From positions 1 through 43,962 of the forward strand of contig JAUSOJ010000226.1 in the NCBI GenBank assembly GCA_030656195.1: a stretch of 43,962 nt of DNA, in the 5' to 3' direction. Numbering within the stretch: position 1 is the first letter of the stretch; each line of letters starts with the position of its first letter. Shown here piece by piece: positions 1 through 8,125 of the stretch. The position numbers were made by a program, and so were the translations under genes. The stretch comes from Lutibacter sp. (lineage in GTDB: Bacteria > Bacteroidota > Bacteroidia > Flavobacteriales > Flavobacteriaceae). The notes beneath the pieces were generated by a model that was not told where the DNA came from, did no database searches, and saw only the letters and a list, made by a program, of their open reading frames with translations.

Positions 1-1140
1 GAGGATGGTTCATCTAACGTAATCACAAAAGCTGGAATTATTAAAGCGAATGAAACTTGGACTGCTGATAACATTTACATTTTAGGAGGAAAAGTTGTTG
101 TTGATGATGGGGTAACACTAACCATTGAAGCCGGAACAATCGTTAAAGGCGCTGAAGGACAAGGATCTTTGGCCTCTGCATTAATCGTTGACCAAGGCGG
201 AAAATTAAACGCAGTAGGAACTGCTGCCAAACCAATTATATTTACATCGGTATTGGACAATATCCAAATCGGACAAAAAGCCGGTACAAACTTAACAATA
301 GCCGACAACGGTATGTGGGGTGGCATAATTGTTTTAGGTAAAGCTCCTATTTCTGTAGGCGGTGATGTTGCCACAAAACAAATAGAAGGAATCCCTGCAA
401 CTGATTCATTTGGTCAGTATGGAGGTAATGTAGCCAACGATAATTCAGGTGTTTATAAATACCTTTCTATAAGACACGGAGGAATCACCATTGGCGCAGA
501 TAATGAAATTAACGGATTAACACTTGGTGGTGTTGGATCTGGAACTGTTGTTGACCATATTGAAATTGTTGCCAACCAAGATGATGCCATTGAAATTTTT
601 GGAGGTACCGTAAATGTAACCAATATTCTTACTTGGGCACAAGGTGATGATGCTTTGGATTTTGACGAAGCTTGGTCTGGATCTATAAAAAATGCTATGG
701 TTATTATGGGTGTTGACTCAGATAGCGCAATGGAATTAGACGGCCCTGCAGGTTCTGCTGCAACAGAAGCAGGTTATACTATTGAAAACGTTACCCTTAA
801 AGGAGCCGGAACTTCAAGCAAATATGCCGATTTAAGAGACGGATTGATTGCAAATATGAAAAATGTGCTGGCTTACGGTTTTTCAGCTGATTCTAAAGTG
901 AGAGTAAATGGCGCTGATTCTGTGACTGAACTGGCAAATGGCAGAATTACTTTTTCCAATTGGCAAGTTGTTTTACCTGCAGGTGTTACGGTAGCCAATT
1001 TGATTACTGGAGCCAATCCTGCTGATGTAACAAAATTCACCAGCAATGTAACCGCTATCGCTTCGCCTAGTGCAGCAACAGTTGGTGCAAATACTTCTGT
1101 ATTTTCTTGGACTTATGCAGCTTCAAAAAGTGCTTACTAA
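1..1140 (+). CDS. Secreted repeat-rich protein, 3' part (5' end outside window)
   Basis: The frame is open from base 1 to the stop at 1138-1140, giving 379 visible residues; an apparent TTG start at 169 is internal. The product is rich in Gly, Ala, Asn, Asp, Thr and Val, with short beta-strand-like repeats such as GGKVVVDDGVTLTIEAGT and IFGGTVNVTNILTWAQGDDALDFDE, as expected of a right-handed beta-helix or similar surface fold. No C-terminal type IX secretion domain is evident; the protein ends FSWTYAASKSAY. It lies 94 bp upstream of a TonB-dependent receptor in the same direction, separated by a hairpin. In Bacteroidota such pairs commonly form an outer-membrane uptake or surface-binding unit, so a receptor-partner role is inferred. 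The ligand is unknown. Confidence 0.7.
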   Translation, partial: EDGSSNVITKAGIIKANETWTADNIYILGGKVVVDDGVTLTIEAGTIVKGAEGQGSLASALIVDQGGKLNAVGTAAKPIIFTSVLDNIQIGQKAGTNLTIADNGMWGGIIVLGKAPISVGGDVATKQIEGIPATDSFGQYGGNVANDNSGVYKYLSIRHGGITIGADNEINGLTLGGVGSGTVVDHIEIVANQDDAIEIFGGTVNVTNILTWAQGDDALDFDEAWSGSIKNAMVIMGVDSDSAMELDGPAGSAATEAGYTIENVTLKGAGTSSKYADLRDGLIANMKNVLAYGFSADSKVRVNGADSVTELANGRITFSNWQVVLPAGVTVANLITGANPADVTKFTSNVTAIASPSAATVGANTSVFSWTYAASKSAY

Positions 1141-1161
1141 TATTAATATAAATTTTTTAAA

Positions 1162-1200
1162 CAAAATGTCCATACGCCTGTTTAGGCTGTGGGCATTTTG
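1162..1200 (+). terminator. Hairpin terminator or attenuator between secreted protein and TonB receptor
   Basis: Arms CAAAATGTCCA (1162-1172) and TGGGCATTTTG (1190-1200) pair with one G-T wobble, and an inner GCC/GGC extends the stem. No long T-run follows, so partial termination that gives more of the upstream transcript than of the receptor is possible. Confidence 0.6.
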
Positions 1201-1234
1201 TTCATTCAACTAATATTCAACTAAAATAAAAGAA

Positions 1235-4054
1235 ATGTTAAAAAAGGGAATTCTTATCATTGTGTGTTTAATGATGGCTATGCAAGTGGTAAATGCACAA
1301 ACAGGAAAAGTGACGGGAAAAATTTTGGATGGTGATTATAACGATGTACTGGCGTTCGCCAATGTTTCAGTAAAAAATACTGAAAAAGGAACAACATCAG
1401 ATTTTGAGGGTATTTATGCTTTGGAACTTAAAGAAGGCGTTTATTCCTTGGTTTTTTCATTTATTGGCTATGAATCAAAAGAAATAACAGAAATTAAGGT
1501 TAAAGCCAATGAGGTGATTACAATAAATGTAACCTTAAATTCTTCGGTTTTGTTGAAGGAAGTGATGGTTACCTCTTCAGCCAGACAAAATACCGAAGCA
1601 TCCATTTTATTTTATCAGAAGAAATCGGCGACATTAATAGACGGTTTGTCTATTGCGAGTATCAACAAAACCGGCGCCAGCAATATCGCTTCAGCTATAA
1701 AAAGCGTTCCTGGGGTTTCTGTTCAGGACGGAAAGTATGTTTATGTAAGGGGTTTGGGCGACAGATACACAAAATCCATTTTAAACGGCATGGATATTCC
1801 AGGACTGGATCCCGATAAAAATACCATTCAAATGAATATTTTCCCTACCAATATTTTAGAAAATATTCTTGTGATTAAGTCTGCTTCTGCCGATTTACCA
1901 GCCGATTTTACGGGTGGTGTTATTGATATTGTGACCAAAGATTTTCCTACACAAAAGCAAATGGAATTTTCTGTATCAGGAGGTTTTAATACCAATATGC
2001 ATTTCAAAGACAATTATTTAACTTACAAAGGTGGCGCAACAGATTTTTTGGGTTTTGATGATGGTACCAGAGCCCTTCCAATTTCAACCGCGCAAATTAT
2101 TCCAAATCCTGCTTCAGCAAAAAACAGAACATTAGGGCCAATAACCCGTGCTTTTAATCCTACGCTGGCAACGGAAAATAAAACAAGTTTGCCCGATTTT
2201 GGCATTGGTTTTAATTATGGAAATCAGTTTGATGTGAATGACAATAAACTCGGTTTTATAGCTTCTGTTGATTATAAAAATACGACTACTTTTTATGAAG
2301 GTTTTGAAAACGGGATTTATCAAAAACCTGAAGAAAGAGACGAATTTGAGCTTCGTTTTGACAGAAGGCAAAGAGGAGATATTGGCACAAACAATGTTTT
2401 GGCCTCTGTTTTAACGGGTTTGTCTTATAAAACCTTAAAATCGAAATACAATCTTAACTTTTTGCACATTCAAAATGGTGAAAGCAGGGCAGCTTTATTT
2501 GATCAAAAAACGGAGATTTCAAATGCGATAGATGTTGTAAAAGACAATTTGGAATATACAGAACGCGCCATTACCAATGTGCTTTTATCGGGTAAAAATA
2601 CCAGTGAAGACGCCTCGTTTATTACTGAATGGAAAATATCGCCAACCTATTCCCGAGTTTATGATAAAGATGTTAGACTGACAACATTTATAAAATTACC
2701 TGACGGATTCACCATCAGTTCAGATGCCGGTTTTCCCAACAGAATTTGGCGGAATTTGGAAGAAATAAATGCGGTTGGAAAAATAGATTTTACCAAAAAA
2801 TATGAACTGTTTTCGAACAAAGCGGTATTTAAATTTGGCGGCTTATACAGCTATAAACAGCGTGATTATTCAGTTTACAGTTACGAAATAGCTTTTAGAA
2901 ATATAAGTCCGACCGTTTTTGGCGGCGACCCAAACGCCATATTGGCCGATGAAAATATTTGGACGCCATCCACCAATTCAGGTTCTTATATTCGCGGTAA
3001 TTTTGAACCGGCAAACTCTTTTGATGCCAATCAAAACACTGCGGCGGCCTATGTTTCCAACGAATTTAAAATTGGAGAAAAATTGAGAACAATTTTAGGG
3101 GTAAGAGCAGAATATTTCACCACTTTCTTTACGGGCCAAAATAATTTAGGCAGCCAAATATATGACAATGAAAATACCCTTGAAGAAATGGATTTTTTCC
3201 CTTCTGCAAACATCATATATGAATACAACGACAATACAAATTTTAGATTTTCCTATTCTAAAACAACAGCAAGACCAAGTTTTAAAGAACTTTCAGTGGT
3301 TCAAATTCCTGATTTACTGACTGGGGTAATTTTTCTTGGAAATATTGATTTAAGACCTTCTTATATTGACAATCTTGATTTTAGATATGAAGTTTATGGC
3401 AATCAAAACCAAATGCTTGCATTGAGCGGTTTTTATAAAAATTTTAAAGACCCTATTGAATTGGTTGCATTTTCCGTGATTGCGCCAAACCAGTTTACGC
3501 CCAGAAATTCTCCGTCTGCTGAAGTGCTTGGTTTTGAGTTTGAAGGCAGAAAGAATTTTGGTTTTATGGCTGAAAGTTTAAAGGACCTGACTTTAAATGT
3601 AAATGTTTCCGTTATTGGTTCTAAAATAAAAATGAATCAAGGGATAAATGAAGAGTTTGATTCAAGAAAAACTTTCGCCAGAGATGGAGAAACCATTAAA
3701 GATACCAGAGAATTGCAAGGGCAATCGCCATTTCTTATCAATGCCGGATTGAATTACAACAATACAACCTTTGGATTGGAAACGGGATTGTTTTACAATG
3801 TACAGGGAAAAACACTGGAAGTTGTTGGTTTTGGCCAAAACCCCGATGTTTATGTACAACCTTTTAACAGTTTAAATTTCAATTTTTCAAAAACGATGGG
3901 AAAGGACAATAATTCATCCATTAGTCTAAAAGTTGATAATATTTTGGCTGAAAAACGTCAAAGTTTGTACGATTCTTATGGTGCGACCGGACAGTCTTTC
4001 TCTTTAAGGCAACCGGGAACCTCATTTTCATTGGGATACAGTATTAGCCTATAA
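1235..4054 (+). CDS. TonB-dependent outer-membrane receptor
   Basis: A 939-residue outer-membrane receptor for TonB/ExbBD-energised uptake. Residues 1-22 are a signal peptide ending VVNAQ. Residues about 24-95 form a carboxypeptidase-regulatory-like beta-sandwich (GKVTGKILDGDYNDVLAFAN, then FIGYESKEI). A plug domain follows at about 130-237 (YVYVRGLGDRYTKSILNGMD and GGVIDIVTKDF), and the rest is barrel with the aromatic-rich alternation of these proteins, ending FSLGYSISL. Length is normal for the family. It follows the secreted protein in the same direction, which suggests joint function. A SusC identity is unlikely because no SusD partner is adjacent. Substrate is not predictable from the sequence. 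Confidence 0.9.
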   Translation: MLKKGILIIVCLMMAMQVVNAQTGKVTGKILDGDYNDVLAFANVSVKNTEKGTTSDFEGIYALELKEGVYSLVFSFIGYESKEITEIKVKANEVITINVTLNSSVLLKEVMVTSSARQNTEASILFYQKKSATLIDGLSIASINKTGASNIASAIKSVPGVSVQDGKYVYVRGLGDRYTKSILNGMDIPGLDPDKNTIQMNIFPTNILENILVIKSASADLPADFTGGVIDIVTKDFPTQKQMEFSVSGGFNTNMHFKDNYLTYKGGATDFLGFDDGTRALPISTAQIIPNPASAKNRTLGPITRAFNPTLATENKTSLPDFGIGFNYGNQFDVNDNKLGFIASVDYKNTTTFYEGFENGIYQKPEERDEFELRFDRRQRGDIGTNNVLASVLTGLSYKTLKSKYNLNFLHIQNGESRAALFDQKTEISNAIDVVKDNLEYTERAITNVLLSGKNTSEDASFITEWKISPTYSRVYDKDVRLTTFIKLPDGFTISSDAGFPNRIWRNLEEINAVGKIDFTKKYELFSNKAVFKFGGLYSYKQRDYSVYSYEIAFRNISPTVFGGDPNAILADENIWTPSTNSGSYIRGNFEPANSFDANQNTAAAYVSNEFKIGEKLRTILGVRAEYFTTFFTGQNNLGSQIYDNENTLEEMDFFPSANIIYEYNDNTNFRFSYSKTTARPSFKELSVVQIPDLLTGVIFLGNIDLRPSYIDNLDFRYEVYGNQNQMLALSGFYKNFKDPIELVAFSVIAPNQFTPRNSPSAEVLGFEFEGRKNFGFMAESLKDLTLNVNVSVIGSKIKMNQGINEEFDSRKTFARDGETIKDTRELQGQSPFLINAGLNYNNTTFGLETGLFYNVQGKTLEVVGFGQNPDVYVQPFNSLNFNFSKTMGKDNNSSISLKVDNILAEKRQSLYDSYGATGQSFSLRQPGTSFSLGYSISL

Positions 4055-4072
4055 AAATTTAGGACATAAAAA

Positions 4073-4106
4073 CAAAAAGGCTGAAATTTAAATTTCAGCC
4101 TTTTTG
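4073..4106. terminator. Bidirectional terminator
   Basis: A perfect 34-bp palindrome, CAAAAAGGCTGAAATTT mirrored at 4090-4106, with A-run and T-run flanks. It lies between convergent genes (the receptor on + and the YwqK-like gene on -) and can serve both. Confidence 0.85.
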
Positions 4107-4134
4107 TTTACAAAATATCACATTTATTTTTTCA

Positions 4135-4482
4135 TTAATTAACCACCAATGCTTTTTCTTCAACATGGGTAATTTTATTTTCATTGTAAGTTACAACTGT
4201 AATTTTATCCGTTTTAATGTAAGTCCAAACACCTTCTTTTACACCATTATTATAGGTTGCAATAGCGGTTTTATTTCCTTGTAAATCATAGCTAATCCAA
4301 GTGTCATGCAGTTTGCCTTCTTTATTAAAATAACCTTCGCGTTCAACAATGGCACTGTTATCGGCAAAATAATAGGTTGCTTTTACCAAATCATTCTCCA
4401 TTTTTTGATAAGTTATTTTTTGTTCTTGAGAAAATGCTGTTATGCAAAACAACATTACAACGATGTTTATAAAAGTTTTCAT
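4135..4482 (-). CDS. Small secreted protein with YwqK/MORN-like repeats
   Basis: 115 residues with an N-terminal signal peptide (MKTFINIVVMLFCITAFSQ). The mature part has repeated units of the form xYFNKEGKLHDTWISYDLQG then YNNGVKEGVWTYIKTD, the G-K/H-x-x-W-x-x-Y pattern of YwqK/MORN-like repeats. Such small proteins often receive misleading automatic names in Flavobacteriaceae; no enzymatic motif is visible. It is probably periplasmic or surface exposed. The upstream region has three TTAAGTT heptamers in 11-bp register about 68-96 bp from the start codon, so transcriptional control by a response regulator is possible. Confidence 0.7.
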   Translation of the reverse strand: MKTFINIVVMLFCITAFSQEQKITYQKMENDLVKATYYFADNSAIVEREGYFNKEGKLHDTWISYDLQGNKTAIATYNNGVKEGVWTYIKTDKITVVTYNENKITHVEEKALVVN

Positions 4483-4549
4483 GATCTGTTTATTTTAAGT
4501 CCTTTTTTTTTACGCATTATAAAAGTACATTATTTGCTTTTTATTTACT

Positions 4550-4578
4550 TTAAGTTAACGTTAAGTTTACATTAAGTT
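4550..4578. promoter_or_regulatory. Three TTAAGTT direct repeats with 11-bp period
   Basis: TTAAGTT begins at 4550, 4561 and 4572, separated by AACG and TACA. Direct repeats in helical register are the usual target architecture of OmpR/PhoB-family response regulators. The motif sits upstream of the 4135-4482 gene (minus strand) and also upstream of the 4782 ORF (plus strand). Which gene it controls, and by what regulator, is inference. Confidence 0.4.
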
Positions 4579-4729
4579 TTTTTGAAATTACGCAAATTAC
4601 TTAAATTCAATGAATTAAAAACATCGTAATTTCTTATTTAAATTAGGTTTTTAATAAAATAGCTTTTCTTAACATAAAATTTACATTGATATTGTGTTTT
4701 TTAGCTAAAATTTAATAAAGATATTGATG

Positions 4730-4756
4730 TTGGTTTTCAAAGTATTTGTACATTTG
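4730..4756 (+). promoter_or_regulatory. Bacteroidota-type promoter for the Cys-rich small ORF
   Basis: TTG at 4730-4732, a 16-nt spacer, then TACATTTG at 4749-4756, which matches the TAnnTTTG -7 consensus. The predicted transcript would start around 4760, about 20 nt before the TTG start codon at 4782. Confidence 0.5.
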
Positions 4757-4781
4757 TTTAAAATCATTCTAAATAAGCATT

Positions 4782-4943
4782 TTGGGAACTACAGATATTT
4801 CAGGTATTTTTAATTACGATTTTGATTGGAGCGCTTCAACCAAAAAGAAGACACACGTTGAGATAAATGAAAAATGCTGCGAAAAATTCAAGAATAAAAG
4901 CAACAAGACTTGTAAAAAATGCCCAAATCGCGTGACCGAATAG
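4782..4943 (+). CDS. Small Cys-rich protein (53 residues), TTG start
   Basis: Reads MGTTDISGIFNYDFDWSAS, then a Lys-rich segment, then CCEKF, a short spacer, TCKKCP and a terminal NRVTE before TAG. The in-frame stop at 4770-4772 limits the start to ATA, ATT or TTG codons; TTG 4782 is the best. The composition is protein-like: an acidic/aromatic N-terminal half and a basic four-cysteine C-terminal half (CC then CxxC), suggesting metal binding or a redox role. It has its own TTG-N16-TACATTTG promoter and lies 41 nt before the ClC gene on the same strand. I do not recognise a named family. Confidence 0.6.
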   Translation: MGTTDISGIFNYDFDWSASTKKKTHVEINEKCCEKFKNKSNKTCKKCPNRVTE

Positions 4944-4954
4944 CTTTATTTTAA

Positions 4955-4962
4955 TATTTTTG
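4955..4962 (+). promoter_or_regulatory. -7 promoter element for ClC gene
   Basis: TATTTTTG matches TAnnTTTG and is followed by GTACCTCCTTTC, similar to common flavobacterial transcription start contexts. It lies 22 nt before the ATG at 4985. No clear -33 TTG was identified. Confidence 0.45.
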
Positions 4963-4984
4963 TACCTCCTTTCAGAAACATAAG

Positions 4985-6775
4985 ATGTCAGCATTTTCAA
5001 AAAAATTATTTCTTAAATTTTTAAAGTGGAGATATCATCATATTTCCAACAAACAATTCACCAATATAGCGAGTGCCATTATAGGATTGTTGGCCGGTTT
5101 GGCCGCTGTGGTTCTAAAAAACTTAACGCATTTCATCCAAAATTTACTGGAAGAAGGATTTATCAAACAAATACATCAGGCATTTTACTTTATTTTCCCA
5201 ATTCTGGGCTTTTTAATTGTATTGCTGCTTATAAAATATGTGGTTCGAAAAAAAGTGGGACACGGAATTCCATCCACCTTATACGCCATTTCAAAATTAA
5301 AGGGAATTATGCCAAAACACCAAATGTGGGCATCTTTAATCACGGCGCCGCTAACAGTTGGTTTTGGAGGATCTGTCGGACTGGAAGGCCCAACCGTTGC
5401 CACTGGCGCTGCCATTGGCTCTAATTTTGCCCGTTTTTTTCATTTAAATCAAACCACAAGAACCTTGCTTATTGGAGCTGCTGCCGCCGGCGCTATGTCG
5501 TCAATATTTAAAGCGCCCATTGCCGCCATTGTTTTTGCGGTGGAGATTTTTAGTTTGGAACTTACGCTGGCTTCTATGATTCCATTATTATTGGCTTCAA
5601 TTACCGCGGTGTTAACTTCCTATTTCTTTTTTGGGGACGATGTTTTGCTTCATTTTATCATACAGGATAAATTTGAGCTAAACGATGTGTTGTTTTATGT
5701 TTTATTGGGCGTTGCCTGTGCAACAGCTTCCATTTATTTCAGTAAAATGTATTTTGCAATCAGCAATTTCTTCAAAAAATTCGAAAATCCCTATGTTCGA
5801 TTACTTATTGGAGGTCTCTCGCTTGGTGTAATTGTTTATTTTATTCCAACACTTTTTGGCGAAGGTTATGAAACCATCAACAATATTTTGAGAGGAAATA
5901 TTGGCAGCGTGGTTCAAAATAATATTTTTCAGATATTCACGGACAATACCTATTTCATCATCCTGTTTTTAATTTGTTTAATCACCTTTAAAGTAATTGC
6001 CACGTCGCTCACTTTTGGCGCTGGTGGTGTCGGCGGTATTTTTGCGCCAACTTTATTTACGGGAAGCGTAACGGGTTATGTTTTTGCTATGATGGTGAAC
6101 GCCAGTAAAATGTTCAGTCACCAGCTTTCTTTAACCAATTTTGCGATGGTTGGTATGGCCGGCTTAATGGCGGGTATTTTACAGGCGCCTTTAACAGCGA
6201 TATTTCTGATTGCTGAAATTACCGGCGGTTATGAGCTTTTTGTGCCATTAATGATTGTGGCGCTGATTTCTTTTGTCATCACCCAAAAATTTGTGCCTTA
6301 TAATATTTATGCTTCCGAATTGGCGAAAAAAGGGCAACTCATTACCCACGACAAAGATAAAAACGTGCTCATGATGCTCGATTTGGATAAATTGATTGAA
6401 AAGGATTTTGTGCTGCTTCATCCCGAAATGACCTTGGGTGACGTGGTAAATAATGCCATTGCAAAATCGTCCCGAAACCATTTTCCTGTCGTAAATGAAG
6501 AAAATGATTATTTGGGAATATTGACCATCAACGATATCAGAAGCATTATGTTTGATAAGGATTTATACGATACGGTAAAAGTCGAAAGTTTAATGCACGC
6601 CGGTTCCGATATTATTTATTACGAAAAAGATTCAGCAGAAGATATTTTAAATAAGTTTAAAAGGTGCGGCGCCTGGAATTTGGTGGTGTTTAAAGACGGC
6701 AAATACTTCGGATTTATATCCAAATCGCGATTGCTTACCGCCTATCGAAGAAAATTGATTGATGTAACTGCTTAG
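4985..6775 (+). CDS. ClC-family chloride channel/transporter with C-terminal CBS pair
   Basis: 596 residues. The ClC membrane domain spans roughly residues 30-440, with conserved ion-pathway motifs GHGIPST (normally GSGIP, so His replaces the Ser), GSVGLEGP (with the gating Glu; the usual Arg of GREGP is Leu) and GGVGGIFAPTL. The C-terminal 150 residues form two CBS motifs (around FVLLHPEMTLGDVVNNAI and VESLMHAGSDIIYYEKDSA), which in this family bind nucleotides and gate transport. It is an inner-membrane protein moving chloride or a related anion. Intact, normal length. Copy A of the composite repeat begins 25 nt after the stop codon. Confidence 0.9.
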   Translation: MSAFSKKLFLKFLKWRYHHISNKQFTNIASAIIGLLAGLAAVVLKNLTHFIQNLLEEGFIKQIHQAFYFIFPILGFLIVLLLIKYVVRKKVGHGIPSTLYAISKLKGIMPKHQMWASLITAPLTVGFGGSVGLEGPTVATGAAIGSNFARFFHLNQTTRTLLIGAAAAGAMSSIFKAPIAAIVFAVEIFSLELTLASMIPLLLASITAVLTSYFFFGDDVLLHFIIQDKFELNDVLFYVLLGVACATASIYFSKMYFAISNFFKKFENPYVRLLIGGLSLGVIVYFIPTLFGEGYETINNILRGNIGSVVQNNIFQIFTDNTYFIILFLICLITFKVIATSLTFGAGGVGGIFAPTLFTGSVTGYVFAMMVNASKMFSHQLSLTNFAMVGMAGLMAGILQAPLTAIFLIAEITGGYELFVPLMIVALISFVITQKFVPYNIYASELAKKGQLITHDKDKNVLMMLDLDKLIEKDFVLLHPEMTLGDVVNNAIAKSSRNHFPVVNEENDYLGILTINDIRSIMFDKDLYDTVKVESLMHAGSDIIYYEKDSAEDILNKFKRCGAWNLVVFKDGKYFGFISKSRLLTAYRRKLIDVTA

Positions 6776-6800
6776 TTTTAGCTTATAATAAGAAAATAAC

Positions 6801-6931
6801 ATTTTGGGCCTGCCTGCCTATTCGGTGGGCGTTCCCCGCCAACTGGCGGGTCGGGTTTTTCGTTTCAATCTTTTTTACTTCGCCCTTTGGCGAATCAAAA
6901 AAGGATTTTCACTTCAACCCCTAACGCAAAT
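6801..6931 (+). repeat. Composite GC-rich double-hairpin repeat, copy A
   Basis: Starts ATTTTGGGC, continues to GTTCCCCGCC and an imperfect palindrome CCCGCCAACTGGCGGG (6835-6850), then TCGGGTTTTTCGTTTCAA, a second hairpin TTCGCCCTTTGGCGAA, then TTTTCACTTCAACCCCTAACGC. It is the reverse complement of 24894-25014 with substitutions and an extra CTGCCTGCC-containing insert near its start. It lies just after the ClC stop codon in the same direction. Hairpin plus T-run could terminate transcription. Confidence 0.75.
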
Positions 6932-6975
6932 AGAATTTCAATTTGTGATTTGATAAAATATTGTCATCGCATACT

Positions 6976-7965
6976 TTATTGCTTTTTATCAATAAACCCT
7001 ATCGCTTTATCAGGAAAATCGGTAAAAACGCCATCAACATTTGCTTCATATAAAGCAACTTGCAACAATTCTTCAAACGAATTAAAATCGCCCAATTGAT
7101 CGGCCCTGAAAGTATAGGCGTGAACTATTAAATTAAGTTTGTGAGCGTTGGCAACTAAATTGGTGATTTTCCATTTCCCGTTTTTGTCTTTTCCATCAAT
7201 AATTTGATAATACCAAGGCCCGATGCCATCAGCATAAGTGACAATTTCTTCCAATTTTTCATCCGTTTTAAATTCCGTCAATTGCACCAAAAAAAGTTCA
7301 CTCTTATATTCATTTCTTATTCTTTTTAACTCTTTGGCATCAAAACATTGTAATATACAGTTGTCTTTTTTGGTTTTATAGCCATAATCATTCAAAACTT
7401 TCAGCACAATTTTAGAAATATCCTTTCCTTCTTTGCGATGGAATGCAGGATCTTTAATTTCCGGATAAATGCCCATATTTTTTCCGGTGCTTTTGTTCAA
7501 TCCTTGAATAAATTCAATTTCGTCCTGCAAAGAATGCAATTTAAAGGTTGAAGTAAATACGGGAAACCGGTTTGGAAAAACAGCTTTGCCGGTTGCGGGA
7601 TCAAATCTCTCCGAAACATTTAATTGTTTCAGTTCTTCAAAAGTAAAATCGATCACATAATATTTTCCGTCCTTTCTTTTTTTCTTCGGAAATTTTTTGG
7701 CAACATCTGTCACGGTTTCCAAATGAATGTCGTGAATCACCACAGGAACATCATCTTTGCTCAACACCACATCCTGCTCCAAATAATCGGCGCCCATGGC
7801 ATAAGCCATTGCTTTTGCCGGCAAGGTATGTTCGGGCAAATATCCCGAAGCGCCTCTGTGCGCAATCACCACTTTTTTGTTTTTTTGTATTTCCACTTTT
7901 TGTTCTGGTTGATGCTTACTGCAAGATACGGACAATAGTAAAATCAGGATGAATAAGCGATTCAT
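6976..7965 (-). CDS. glpQ: Glycerophosphodiester phosphodiesterase lipoprotein
   Basis: 329 residues. The signal peptide ends in lipobox LSVSC, so this is a periplasm-facing lipoprotein. The GDPD catalytic motifs are present: HRGASGYLPEHT (residues about 36-47), then EQDVVLSKDDVPVVIHD with the metal-binding Glu and second His, and YPEIKDP in the middle of the barrel. It hydrolyses glycerophosphodiesters to glycerol-3-phosphate and an alcohol, feeding phosphate and lipid recycling. Convergent with the ClC gene across repeat copy A. No strong TAnnTTTG promoter was found upstream. Confidence 0.9.
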   Translation of the reverse strand: MNRLFILILLLSVSCSKHQPEQKVEIQKNKKVVIAHRGASGYLPEHTLPAKAMAYAMGADYLEQDVVLSKDDVPVVIHDIHLETVTDVAKKFPKKKRKDGKYYVIDFTFEELKQLNVSERFDPATGKAVFPNRFPVFTSTFKLHSLQDEIEFIQGLNKSTGKNMGIYPEIKDPAFHRKEGKDISKIVLKVLNDYGYKTKKDNCILQCFDAKELKRIRNEYKSELFLVQLTEFKTDEKLEEIVTYADGIGPWYYQIIDGKDKNGKWKITNLVANAHKLNLIVHAYTFRADQLGDFNSFEELLQVALYEANVDGVFTDFPDKAIGFIDKKQ

Positions 7966-8038
7966 TTTTACGGTTTAAAGTTTATTTAAATGTAAGGTTT
8001 TTTGTAGTTTTACACACAATAATTTTCAATAGAAAAAG

Positions 8039-8115
8039 ATGAAACGAGCCATAACAAATTTTGATGCACAGTATAATGATTAATGGCGAACAGCATCTGT
8101 ACCAATAAAAAATAA
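8039..8115 (+). other. Two tandem mini-ORFs upstream of the 8126 gene
   Basis: ATG 8039 to TAA 8083 encodes MKRAITNFDAQYND. The next ATG overlaps that stop (TAATG, 8083-8085) and encodes MANSICTNKK to 8115. A near-consensus promoter (TTG 8002-8004, 15 nt, TAATTTTC 8020-8027) lies just upstream. They could be regulatory leader peptides or chance. Confidence 0.25.
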
Positions 8116-8125
8116 AATATAACAG

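Larger units (their letters stand above)
4483..4781. other. Regulatory intergenic region of about 300 bp
   Basis: Very AT-rich. It holds three heptamer repeats at 4550-4578 and, near its right end, a promoter for the small ORF at 4782. No other gene was seen here. Confidence 0.5.

Noticed and set aside
4306-4575. 89-codon frame on the plus strand opposite the YwqK-like gene
   Set aside because: Overlaps the YwqK gene and its heptamer repeats, poor amino-acid composition, no start context.
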